Source of the DNA: a virus
Virus record (IMG/VR): IMGVR_UViG_3300046003_001839
Coordinates: 1 to 22,387 of that record
DNA: 22,387 bases
Direction: 5' to 3' (one strand)
The position numbers and the translations under genes are program-made. Numbering within the stretch: position 1 is the stretch's first letter; each line of letters starts with the position of its first letter. Below the pieces are notes generated by a model. That model was not told the origin of the DNA. It saw only the letters and a program-made list of their open reading frames with translations, and did not search any database. Below are positions 7,036 to 14,284 of this stretch, piece after piece.

Positions 7036-7243
7036 ACAAGAAGAAGTGAAGAATATAGTAGTTAATTCACAAAAACTACTTGACATTCTCAAAGAAATAT
7101 GCTACAATACTATTCAGAATGGGGTAAAGACTCAAGAGGCCGATTACGATTGTCCTTCTTGGGCCTTCAAACAAGCTGACCTTAACGGTTACTTGCGTGC
7201 TTACAACGAGATACTCCAACTCTCTAATCTTGACAAAAGGTAG
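6998..7243 (+). CDS. Small conserved-looking protein between portal and scaffold
   Basis: This 81-residue protein has no assigned function. It starts inside the end of the portal gene, with AAGGA about 10 bases upstream. The first half is charged and helical (AEQEEVKNIVVNSQKLLDIL). The second half contains DCPSWAFKQADLNGYLRAYNEIL, split here as DCPSWAFKQADLNGYL and RAYNEIL. The pattern P-x-WA-x-KQA-x-x-NG resembles small proteins often found near portals of T7-like phages of Alphaproteobacteria. The coding sequence contains promoter P2 (7080-7108), which explains its locally A/T-rich codons. It may be a small head-assembly protein or a regulator. Confidence 0.7.
   Translation: MQTRWYQHLPKAEQEEVKNIVVNSQKLLDILKEICYNTIQNGVKTQEADYDCPSWAFKQADLNGYLRAYNEILQLSNLDKR
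7080..7108 (+). promoter_or_regulatory. Sigma-70 promoter P2, inside the small gene before scaffold
   Basis: A perfect -35 box TTGACA (7080-7085) is followed after exactly 17 bases by TACAAT (7103-7108), with TGC just before it as an extended -10. The upstream 30 bases are A/T-rich. AAATATGCTACAATA (7095-7109) matches P1 in 14 of 15 bases. It lies within the coding sequence of the 81-residue gene and points at scaffold and capsid. It would give those genes their own strong transcript, ending at the hairpin at 9569-9597. Confidence 0.85.
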
Positions 7244-7255
7244 AACTTACTTTCC

Positions 7256-7954
7256 ATGACCGATGGATTCATTACTCCCGCCGACACTCCGCCAGTGACC
7301 ACTGCCCCGGACCAAGTTATTCAAGAACGTCTGGCCAATAAAGACGCCTTCATCAATCAACTGCAAGAAGAGCTCGCCGGTGTGCGAGACGCCCTTGCGG
7401 CCAAGGATGTCGAAGTCGAGGCTCAACGTCTACTGCGGGAGGCCCGCGAAGCCGCCAACCCTGCCCCAGCCCGAGAAGCCACACCAGCGCCTAGGGAACC
7501 GGCTAAGCCTCTTAATGAGGACGAACTGGTTGAGCGTGTTATCAAAGCGCAAGAGCAACGTGTTGCCTCTGAGCGTTCACAAGCGAATGCAAAAGCTGTT
7601 GGTGCGCGTCTTGTCGAACTTTATGGTTCGCCGGATGCAGCCAACAAACTGGTCGCAGATCGTGCTGCGGAACTTGGTGTCTCGATTGCATATTTGCAAG
7701 AGACGGCCTCCAAGAGCCCTAACGCTTTCTATGAACTCATGAAGCTCCAAACTGCGCCGAAGCAAGCTGCCGCTCCCCACGGGGACGTGAATGCAGTCGC
7801 GCTTCAAAGCCACGCACCGGGTGCGAAGGAAGGTACCGCCGCCTATTATGAACAGCTTCGGCTGCAAATCGGTGATATTGCCTACTACAAACCTAAAGTT
7901 CAACAGCAACGCATGAAAGACGCATTCCGTCTTGGCGATGCTTTCAATCAATAG
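7256..7954 (+). CDS. Capsid scaffolding protein
   Basis: This 232-residue protein immediately precedes the major capsid gene, the usual place for the scaffold (T7 gp9 equivalent). The scaffold fills the prohead, guides capsid protein assembly and leaves before maturation. The sequence is acidic and low in complexity: a coiled-coil stretch at about 24-66 (KDAFINQLQEELAGVRDALA), a Pro/Ala/Glu linker at 67-86 (NPAPAREATPAPREPAKP), further helices, and a basic C-terminal end (YYKPKVQQQRMKDAF) of the type that binds the capsid shell. AAAAGG upstream is rather distant (about 15 bases), so high expression may rest on promoter strength. Confidence 0.85.
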   Translation: MTDGFITPADTPPVTTAPDQVIQERLANKDAFINQLQEELAGVRDALAAKDVEVEAQRLLREAREAANPAPAREATPAPREPAKPLNEDELVERVIKAQEQRVASERSQANAKAVGARLVELYGSPDAANKLVADRAAELGVSIAYLQETASKSPNAFYELMKLQTAPKQAAAPHGDVNAVALQSHAPGAKEGTAAYYEQLRLQIGDIAYYKPKVQQQRMKDAFRLGDAFNQ

Positions 7955-7967
7955 GACTATATCTTAA

Positions 7968-8960
7968 ATGGCTGGTATGACTACCGCTAATTCGGAAGCC
8001 TTGATCCGCTCCGAAATCTGGTCTGGTGATCTCAAGCGAATCCTTGAAGATCAGCTGATGGCCACTAAATACGTCGATTGGCTGAGCGGGTTCCCCGACG
8101 GCTCCACGTTCACCGTCCCGTCCATCGGCACTCTCGATGTGAACGACTACGTTGAAGACACCGCCATCCAATACAATGCGATGGACACCGGTGAATTCCA
8201 GTTCTCGATCACCGACTACATCAGCTCGGCGACCTACATCACCCAGAAGGATCGTCAAGACGCTTACTTCGCAGCGAAGCTGGAGGCCTCGTTTGTGCCT
8301 GCTATGGCTCGTGCGATTCAAGAGCGTGTTGAGGTCGACATCCTGAAGCAAGGCCAGCCCGGCACTGCTAACGGTCAAACTGTTGCCAACCTGAACTCGA
8401 TCAATGGCGCTGCTCACCGCTGGGTGGGTGGCACTACGACCAACTCGAAGCAACACATTGGTCTGGCTGACTTCGCCCGTGCCCGTCACGCGCTGAAGAA
8501 GGCTAACGTGCCCGATCAAAACCTGATCGCTATCGTTGACCCGTCGGTTGAGTATCTGCTTAATACGCTGACCAATCTGGTTAGTGTCTCCGACAACCCG
8601 CGTTGGGAAGGCATCGTTGAGGGCGGCATCGGCCAAGGTATGCAGTTCGTCAAGAACGTTTACGGCTTCGACGTCTACACCTCCAACCGACTGGCTCTCT
8701 CGGGCACCAACCAAAGCGGTGCTGCTGAGACTATCGACTCGGTGGCCTCGACGGGTGCTTCGGTTGCCAACCTGTTCTTCTCCGCCACGCAAGACGTCCT
8801 TCCGTGGATGGGTGCCTGGCGTCAGATGCCGAAGGTTGACGGTGAATTCAACAAGGACTTCCAGCGTGAAGAGTATGTTACGACTGCTCGTTACGGCCTG
8901 AAGACCTATCGTCGCGAAAACCTGGTCACGGTCCTTTCCGATCCGTCGGTCGTTGGTTAA
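7968..8960 (+). CDS. Major capsid protein
   Basis: This 330-residue protein builds the icosahedral shell (T7 gp10 role, HK97 fold). Its length, the position after the scaffold, and segments such as IRSEIWSGDLKRILEDQL (about 13-30), YISSATYITQKDRQDAY (about 84-100) and VDILKQGQPGTANGQT (about 123-138) are typical of capsid proteins of T7-like marine podoviruses. The C-terminal EYVTTARYGLKTYRRENLVT (about 302-321) is the usual closing beta strand region. AGGA lies about 11 bases before the ATG. Codons are more biased to GGC/AAC/CTG than in neighbouring genes, fitting high expression. I see no gp10B-like frameshift extension. Confidence 0.92.
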   Translation: MAGMTTANSEALIRSEIWSGDLKRILEDQLMATKYVDWLSGFPDGSTFTVPSIGTLDVNDYVEDTAIQYNAMDTGEFQFSITDYISSATYITQKDRQDAYFAAKLEASFVPAMARAIQERVEVDILKQGQPGTANGQTVANLNSINGAAHRWVGGTTTNSKQHIGLADFARARHALKKANVPDQNLIAIVDPSVEYLLNTLTNLVSVSDNPRWEGIVEGGIGQGMQFVKNVYGFDVYTSNRLALSGTNQSGAAETIDSVASTGASVANLFFSATQDVLPWMGAWRQMPKVDGEFNKDFQREEYVTTARYGLKTYRRENLVTVLSDPSVVG

Positions 8961-8978
8961 TAGAAAGGATATTTAAAT

Positions 8979-9548
8979 ATGGCTAGTGCTTCCTCGGGTG
9001 CTTGGGTTAACCCGGACGGTCTTAAAGTCCCGTTCGGCAACTACTACAAGACTCCCGCTAACTTCGTAAACCGCGCTCGTGCGCTGCCCTCTAAGGGCGG
9101 TCTCATCAAAGAGATCGTTATTGACTATGATCTGGCTAAGCTGGGTGCCGATGGCGTCAGCTACACCACGGACATCAACAACGATGGCACTGTTGACGGT
9201 TTCACTACCGGCGACTGCTACCTGCCCGCCAACGCCTCGGTTCTCCGTGTCGTCTCGGTGACCAGTGTGGCTGCTGTTGGGGGTACGTCTATTACGCTGG
9301 GTACCTTCGCGCTTGATGGTACGGCTATTGACGCCGATGGCCTGATTACCGCCACTGAAGGCGTTATCGCCAACCAGAACCTGGTCGGTGGTCGTACCTA
9401 CGGTGCTGGGGCCTACGTGGCTACTTCGGTAGACACCCCGGGTATCGGTACGGCTGATGGCTATCTGGCTATTACTGCCTCCGGCACCTACACTGCTGGT
9501 AAGGGCCGTATTCTTATTGAATACATCGATCCCCTTGGCGACCTGTAA
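8979..9548 (+). CDS. Head-associated structural protein (possible decoration protein)
   Basis: This 189-residue protein follows the capsid gene after 18 bases, with a strong ribosome site (AAAGGA, 9 bases before ATG). It is Gly/Ala/Thr-rich with alternating beta-type segments (GGTSITLGTFALDGTAIDAD, GTYTAGKGRILIEYIDP). No enzymatic motif is seen. It lies inside the P2-terminator unit with scaffold and capsid, so it is expected to be abundant and is probably a shell decoration or minor head protein. Residues 65-74 (DINNDGTVDG) match the first part of a dockerin or EF-hand-like calcium-binding loop. The family is not recognised. Confidence 0.75.
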   Translation: MASASSGAWVNPDGLKVPFGNYYKTPANFVNRARALPSKGGLIKEIVIDYDLAKLGADGVSYTTDINNDGTVDGFTTGDCYLPANASVLRVVSVTSVAAVGGTSITLGTFALDGTAIDADGLITATEGVIANQNLVGGRTYGAGAYVATSVDTPGIGTADGYLAITASGTYTAGKGRILIEYIDPLGDL

Positions 9549-9568
9549 TCAGTAGGGTTTGACATTGA

Positions 9569-9597
9569 GGGGGCTGCTGAAAGGTGGCCCCCTTTTT
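9569..9597 (+). terminator. Rho-independent terminator after the capsid block
   Basis: GGGGGC (9569-9574) pairs with GCCCCC (9587-9592) around a 12-base loop and is followed by five T. It sits 20 bases after the stop of the head-associated gene and before the holin-like gene. In T7 the terminator T-phi sits at the same point after the capsid gene and is only partly efficient. Downstream genes here have no clear promoter of their own, so read-through is implied. Confidence 0.85.
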
Positions 9598-9608
9598 GTT
9601 ACAGCGCC

Positions 9609-9869
9609 ATGGACATTGCACAGGAAATCACACACTACGAGACCAACCCTGCGATCATGTACAAATTAGGGCATATCGAGGCACAGCTCGCCGCAATCAA
9701 CGCCAAACTTGATTTGAAAGAGGCTGCACAGGACGTTTCAATCGAAGCCCTTCGCAAAGATGTTTCACAACTTAAAGATTGGCGGATGCTCCAACTTGGT
9801 GCTGCGGGGGCCATTTCATTCATTATCGGCATCCTAACTAAGGTGGTTACATGGCCAAGCTTGTCCTAA
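9609..9869 (+). CDS. XhlA/holin-like membrane protein
   Basis: This 86-residue protein has an N-terminal amphipathic or coiled-coil part (about 15-58, with IEAQLAAINAKLDLKEAAQD and IEALRKDVSQLKDWR) and one C-terminal transmembrane segment (about 60-80, LQLGAAGAISFIIGILTKVV). This is the layout of the haemolysin XhlA family, which acts in phage or prophage lysis and membrane association. No endolysin is adjacent, so a virion-linked or lysis role cannot be decided. The start follows the terminator T-run by 11 bases without a clear ribosome site. The 3' end overlaps the fibre gene by 19 bases. Confidence 0.65.
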   Translation: MDIAQEITHYETNPAIMYKLGHIEAQLAAINAKLDLKEAAQDVSIEALRKDVSQLKDWRMLQLGAAGAISFIIGILTKVVTWPSLS

Positions 9870-10783
9870 CAGATATTGCCAGTCTACAGGCCGAAAGCAC
9901 TGCGATTCAATCGATGAACGCAAACTCGGCGGCCATTGAGACGGCCCTCGAGAATACGCTAAGTCGAGATGGCACGACGCCTAATACCATGTGCGCCTCT
10001 TTGGACATGAACAGCAACAGGATTACCAATCTCGCCGCACCTGTAAGCGGCTCCGATGCCGCACGTCTAACTGATGTTGCGGACGCTCTGTCTGTTGATG
10101 CGACTCTCGTGCCCTCGCTGACCGGCAACTCCGGAAAGATTATGTCGAATGACGGCTCGATCCTGAACTGGAAGACTCCGGCTCAGATTTCAGGCCTCGG
10201 CGATCTTCTGTCTACCAACAACCTTTCTGATCTCGGCTCCGCCGCAACGGCTCGAACCAACCTAGGTCTCGGCACTGCCGCCGTGGTTGCTACGGGAACC
10301 TCTGGGGCCACCCTCGGTCTCCTGAATGGTAACCTGACGTTCTCGGGCACGGTCGCCAACACAGCTCTTGTCTCTATGTCTGCCGGGGCCACGCTCAGCG
10401 GTGCCGTTGACTACAGGCTTACGGCTACACCTACGACTATTAACTCGGACAGCATTGGCTACCGAGGGGCCCCTCTGAACACCCAGGACGCTACCTACAC
10501 TCTTGTCCTCGTAGACTCTGGCAAGACGGTTCTCCATACCTCGGCTTCTACTCACACTTGGACCATCCCGCCGAACTCCTCGGTGGCTTATCCGACCGGC
10601 ACTGTGATCGTCGTGGCTAACATCGGCTCCGGTGCCGTCACGATTGCCCGTGGTTCTGGCGTGTCTCTCCGTATTGGCGGTAGCGCCACGAATGGCGACA
10701 AGACGCTGGCCCAACATGGCATCGCCTCGCTGCTCAAACTTGACACTAATAGCTGGTATATCTCCGGCACTGGCGTCTCGTAA
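9851..10783 (+). CDS. Second tail fibre protein
   Basis: This 310-residue protein is a probable receptor-binding or adaptor fibre. Residues about 29-76 match the N-terminal anchor of the tail spike at 661-2700 (ALENTLSRDG, LDMNSNRITNLAAPVSGS), so both may attach to the same virion site or to each other. The middle holds fibre-type repeats (LGDLLSTNNLSDLGSAATAR, TNLGLGTAAV). The C-terminal 100 residues (LVDSGKTVLHTSASTHTWTI .. LLKLDTNSWYISGTG) are a beta-rich domain common at the ends of phage fibres. No enzymatic domain is seen. AAGGTGG lies close before the ATG. The stop overlaps the next start (TAATG). Confidence 0.85.
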   Translation: MAKLVLTDIASLQAESTAIQSMNANSAAIETALENTLSRDGTTPNTMCASLDMNSNRITNLAAPVSGSDAARLTDVADALSVDATLVPSLTGNSGKIMSNDGSILNWKTPAQISGLGDLLSTNNLSDLGSAATARTNLGLGTAAVVATGTSGATLGLLNGNLTFSGTVANTALVSMSAGATLSGAVDYRLTATPTTINSDSIGYRGAPLNTQDATYTLVLVDSGKTVLHTSASTHTWTIPPNSSVAYPTGTVIVVANIGSGAVTIARGSGVSLRIGGSATNGDKTLAQHGIASLLKLDTNSWYISGTGVS

Positions 10784-11127
10784 TGAGCGGCGCTGTTATG
10801 GTGCTTAGCACGGGTCGACCCACGCTGGCCGCTTCGGTTCTACCGTTGGGGCTGTCAGCGACCAGATTTGGACCCGGTACTGCAGTGACATTTCAGACAG
10901 CCGTAACGACTGTTGTCGGCGGTGTACCTCCCTACACCTATCTTTGGACCCGTGTTTCAGGGGACACTGAAATAGGCCCCATCACTGGAACCTCAAGCTC
11001 CACCAAATTTTCAGCCTACTTCCCCAGTTTCGGCTCTTTCCAGACGGTGTACAAATGTGTCGTAACTGATAGCGCTGCTACTCCGGTAGACTCCAATAAC
11101 ATTACTATTACCATGGAAGCCAACTGA
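10783..11127 (+). CDS. Ig-like domain virion protein
   Basis: This 114-residue protein consists almost entirely of one Ig/PKD-like beta-sandwich. It contains GGVPPYTYLWTRVSGDTEI (about 46-64) and VYKCVVTDSAATPVDSNNI (about 88-106), giving the usual Y-x-W and Y-x-C-x-V-T-D strand pattern. The N-terminal residues 1-28 are a hydrophobic, Ser/Thr-rich lead without a clear signal peptide. Phage Ig-like domains are usually displayed on virions and thought to bind surface sugars weakly. It is coupled on both sides by one-base overlaps (TAATG before, TGATG after), placing it in the tail operon. Confidence 0.7.
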   Translation: MSGAVMVLSTGRPTLAASVLPLGLSATRFGPGTAVTFQTAVTTVVGGVPPYTYLWTRVSGDTEIGPITGTSSSTKFSAYFPSFGSFQTVYKCVVTDSAATPVDSNNITITMEAN

Positions 11128-11840
11128 TGTCGCGTAAAACATTGCTGGACATGACTCAGAACATCCTCAACGCTATGGACAGCGACGAGGTTGACTCCAT
11201 CGGTGACACTGTTGAGTCTCTTCAGGTGGCCGAGGTCATCCGAGAGACCTACGAATACATCACGGTGGGCCTGGATATCCCGGGTCGCGCCGGTATCATT
11301 ATGCTTGACGCAAGCGGTGACGTTGATCTTCCGAACCACATGACCGTGCCTTCTGATGTCGAGCGTGTCGAATGGATTCGATATAACGGCGAGCCTATTG
11401 AGTATAAGGACCCACTGTCGTTTGTCATCTACGTCTCGGGCCGTGGCACTGGGACTGAAGTCGATACGATTGCCAATCTTTCGATCTACAATGATCGAGA
11501 CCCTACATACTACACCAGTTTTGATGACGACACTATTGTCTTTGACGCCTATGATCTAGAGGCCGAGTCAACCCTGCAGCAAAGCAAGACTCTTTGCTGG
11601 GGGCAACGGTCGCTAGCCTTCCTGATGGAAGACACCTTCGTCCCTTTGTTGCCGCTGGATATGTTCCCCAGGCTGCTGGCCGAAGCCAAGGCTGCTTGCT
11701 TTGTCAACTTCAAGCAGGTGTCCAACTCCAATGAGGAGCGCCGTGCCCGGAACCAGAAGGTTGTCAACATGAACAGTCGGTTCAAGGCTGGCACCATTAA
11801 ACCCATCGACAGGCTTCCCAATTATGGGCGTAAGAGATGA
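11127..11840 (+). CDS. Tail tubular protein A (gp11-like adaptor)
   Basis: This 237-residue protein is the likely ring that joins the portal to the tail nozzle. The N-terminal pattern LLDMTQNILNAMDSDEV..SIGDTVESLQVAEVIRETY (split, residues 6-42) is typical of gp11-type proteins in T7-like phages. A beta-rich middle (VPSDVERVEWIRYNGEPIEY, about 74-93) and a helical C-terminal part follow. The place just before the gp12-like gene supports the assignment. T7 gp11 is shorter (196 residues). The last 17 bases overlap the next small gene. Confidence 0.85.
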   Translation: MSRKTLLDMTQNILNAMDSDEVDSIGDTVESLQVAEVIRETYEYITVGLDIPGRAGIIMLDASGDVDLPNHMTVPSDVERVEWIRYNGEPIEYKDPLSFVIYVSGRGTGTEVDTIANLSIYNDRDPTYYTSFDDDTIVFDAYDLEAESTLQQSKTLCWGQRSLAFLMEDTFVPLLPLDMFPRLLAEAKAACFVNFKQVSNSNEERRARNQKVVNMNSRFKAGTIKPIDRLPNYGRKR

Positions 11841-12111
11841 TCTCATTGCCGAAGGGGTTCACCCCCGAGCCCTACGATGCGTCTCTAATGAGGCTGTGTA
11901 TGTCTCGAGTGGACGTCAAGAATATCGCATCAAGCAGGAAGGGCCCACCTACAGCATCTCTCGATGGCCAAGGGGAACTCTTCCCAGAAATCTTAACGGT
12001 TCCTTCACCTCATTTCGAATGTGCGAAGACCGCCTAGTCAATTTTCTAAAGTCTAAAGATAAATGGGGCAAAGCCATCTACCCCGGCAAGGAGTCTCATG
12101 GCAAGAGCTAA
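11824..12111 (+). CDS. Small protein between the two tail tube genes
   Basis: This 95-residue protein of unknown function overlaps both neighbours, by 17 bases with gp11-like and 14 with gp12-like. The central part (EYRIKQEGPTYSISRWPRGT, then NGSFTSFRMCEDRLVNFLKS) alternates charged and aromatic residues and ends in an amphipathic helix. This resembles a compact folded protein rather than a random frame. AGG lies 10 bases before the ATG. A competing 66-residue frame at 11837-12037 is less likely because it does not fill the gap between the tail genes. I do not recognise the family. Confidence 0.6.
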   Translation: MGVRDDLIAEGVHPRALRCVSNEAVYVSSGRQEYRIKQEGPTYSISRWPRGTLPRNLNGSFTSFRMCEDRLVNFLKSKDKWGKAIYPGKESHGKS

Positions 12112-14284
12112 AGTCAATCGCCTATACAGGACGTTCGTCAAAGGCCTAATCACTGAGGCCAGCCCTCTAACGTACCCTGCCGATGCCTCCATTGACGAGG
12201 ACAACTGTGAGATTTTCCGTAAGGGCAATCGCAGTCGTCGTCTCGGTATGGACTTCGAAGACACCTATGCGTTGAGCGTGTATGCCTCGGCAGGAACCGA
12301 CAGCACCCGCACCTACCGCTGGGAGTCCGTTAATAACGATAGCGAGGTTAACTTTCTCGCCCATCGAATCGGGACGTCGATCTATTTTTACGACCTGAGC
12401 CTCAGCCCGCTTTCCAGTGGGCTAAAGTCGTTTTCAATTGACCTGACCCTTTTTGCGGCTCCCAACCAGACCGACCTGAATCTCGGCGAGGTTTCTATGG
12501 CAGGTGGTAAGGGCTATCTCTTTGTCGTCGGTGAAAAACTCGAACCCTTTCTTGTCGAGTACATCCCGGGCACAGATAGCGTCACCACGCAGCGCATCTA
12601 CGTTCAGATGCGGGATTTTCAAGGTGTCAATGATGGTCTGGCTAACGATGAAGAGCCTTCGACACTCACCGGTTTGCATCAGTACAATCTGATGAACCAG
12701 GGGTGGATTGATCCTCGTAACTCCGGTAGCGGAGGCACGGTCAACTACTTCGATCAGTTCGGCGGGATCGAAACCTATGCAGGCCCGACTACCGCCGTTA
12801 TCACCGCTTACCACACGGAGTGGTCCAAGTACCCGCCCAACAACAAACAATGGTGGGTCGCTAAAGACGCAACTACCGGTCTTTTTACCCCTGATATTCT
12901 GGGCACCTTTTTCAACGGCACGACGCGGGCCCCTCGTGGCCACTTTGTCCTAGATGCTTTCTACAAGGACCGCACAGCTGCTTCCGGCATTGCCGACATC
13001 CCTGTTGAAGCAATTTCGGACCGACCCCCCACGGTGTCTTTTGCGGCTGGCCGCGTCTGGTACGCTTGTAACTCGACTGTCTATTTTAGCCAGGTTCTCG
13101 ACGACAAGGCAAAGGCCGGATTCTGCTACCAAGAGGCAGACCCTACGTCCGAGGACATCAGCGACCTGATCGACTCTGATGGCGGTGTCATCCCTATCCC
13201 CGAGATGGCCAAGGCGGTTAAGATTCTACCATTCGGTTCGGGTCTTGTTGTTTTCGGAACTAACGGCATTTGGTATATTGGCGGAACTCAAGCTGGTCTG
13301 ACGGCCACGGACATCTCTGTCTCCAAGGTCAATCCCATTGGTACCGATAGTCCCGACAGCATCGTGGAAGCCGAGGGTCAAATCTTCTGGTGGTCCCGCG
13401 TGGGCATCATGGGGATGTCTCAGAAGTCTGGCCAGTTCGGTCCGGTGGAAGGCGTCTTTGATCGCACGAACACTACCGAGCAGACCATTCAATCCTTCTA
13501 TGTCCATGACATCCCGGAGGCCTCGAAGCCATTTGCCAAGGGTGTCTATGACCCGGCAACCAACAGGGTCCAATGGATATTTAAGTCTGGCACGACCCCC
13601 AGCTCGTACATGTATGACCGGGTGCTTAACCTAGACCTTACCCTCGGGGCATTCTTCCCGTGGACCGTTGAAACCGCCGGGCCTTACATCAGCGATATCT
13701 TCATTACAGCCAGCCTCAATACGCTGGTCGACCAGGAGAGCATCCGCAGCTCCTTTATCAAGTATCTCTGTGCCGTGCCTATCGAAGGCAGTATGTACAA
13801 ATACACCTTCGGGTACTTCAAGAGCTCCGAGTTTGCTGACTGGTATACCTACGACGGTGTCGGCACAGCCTATATGAGCTTTGTCGAAACTGGCTACGAG
13901 TTGCTGGAAGACGCCATGCGTAAAAAGCAGACACCTTATGTCTTCTGCTACTTCCGGCGCACCGAAGAGAACTACATCGAAAGCGGAGACGACTACACCG
14001 TTGATAAGCCCTCAAGCTGCTACTTCCAAGTAAAGTGGGACTGGGCCAGCTCTTCGAACTCGAACAAATGGTCTAGCAAGATTCAGGTCTACCGGCATCG
14101 TCGGACACCTCAATTCTCTGAGGATGACCTAACCTTTGATACCGGCTTCCCTATTGTCATCTCCAAGAATAAGGTGCGTGGCAACGGCAGGGCGATTCAA
14201 TTTAGATTTGAAAGTGACGAAATTGGACACGACTTTGATCTGCTCGGATGGGCCGTCCCCGTCGAAGGCAACACTGAATCCTAG
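12098..14284 (+). CDS. Tail tubular protein B (gp12-like nozzle)
   Basis: This 728-residue protein is the nozzle of the short tail and attachment point of the fibres. The opening FVKGLITEASPLTYPAD (13-29) with NRSRRLGMDFE (about 44-54), then RPPTVSFAAGRVWYACNSTV (about 309-328) and LVVFGTNGIWYIGGTQ (about 383-398), are recurring blocks of gp12-type proteins with a beta-propeller core. Its length is close to that of T7 gp12 (794). AAGGAG lies 4 bases before the ATG, a strong site. The last bases overlap the start region of the acetyltransferase gene. Confidence 0.9.
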   Translation: MARAKVNRLYRTFVKGLITEASPLTYPADASIDEDNCEIFRKGNRSRRLGMDFEDTYALSVYASAGTDSTRTYRWESVNNDSEVNFLAHRIGTSIYFYDLSLSPLSSGLKSFSIDLTLFAAPNQTDLNLGEVSMAGGKGYLFVVGEKLEPFLVEYIPGTDSVTTQRIYVQMRDFQGVNDGLANDEEPSTLTGLHQYNLMNQGWIDPRNSGSGGTVNYFDQFGGIETYAGPTTAVITAYHTEWSKYPPNNKQWWVAKDATTGLFTPDILGTFFNGTTRAPRGHFVLDAFYKDRTAASGIADIPVEAISDRPPTVSFAAGRVWYACNSTVYFSQVLDDKAKAGFCYQEADPTSEDISDLIDSDGGVIPIPEMAKAVKILPFGSGLVVFGTNGIWYIGGTQAGLTATDISVSKVNPIGTDSPDSIVEAEGQIFWWSRVGIMGMSQKSGQFGPVEGVFDRTNTTEQTIQSFYVHDIPEASKPFAKGVYDPATNRVQWIFKSGTTPSSYMYDRVLNLDLTLGAFFPWTVETAGPYISDIFITASLNTLVDQESIRSSFIKYLCAVPIEGSMYKYTFGYFKSSEFADWYTYDGVGTAYMSFVETGYELLEDAMRKKQTPYVFCYFRRTEENYIESGDDYTVDKPSSCYFQVKWDWASSSNSNKWSSKIQVYRHRRTPQFSEDDLTFDTGFPIVISKNKVRGNGRAIQFRFESDEIGHDFDLLGWAVPVEGNTES

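Noticed and set aside
9559-9587. TTGACA after the head-associated gene as a possible promoter for the fibre operon
   Set aside because: No -10 box at 16-18 bases; the expected place falls within the terminator hairpin.
11837-12037. 66-codon frame competing with the 95-residue gene
   Set aside because: It leaves gaps to the neighbouring gene and looks less protein-like than the 95-residue frame, which overlaps both neighbours as is usual here.
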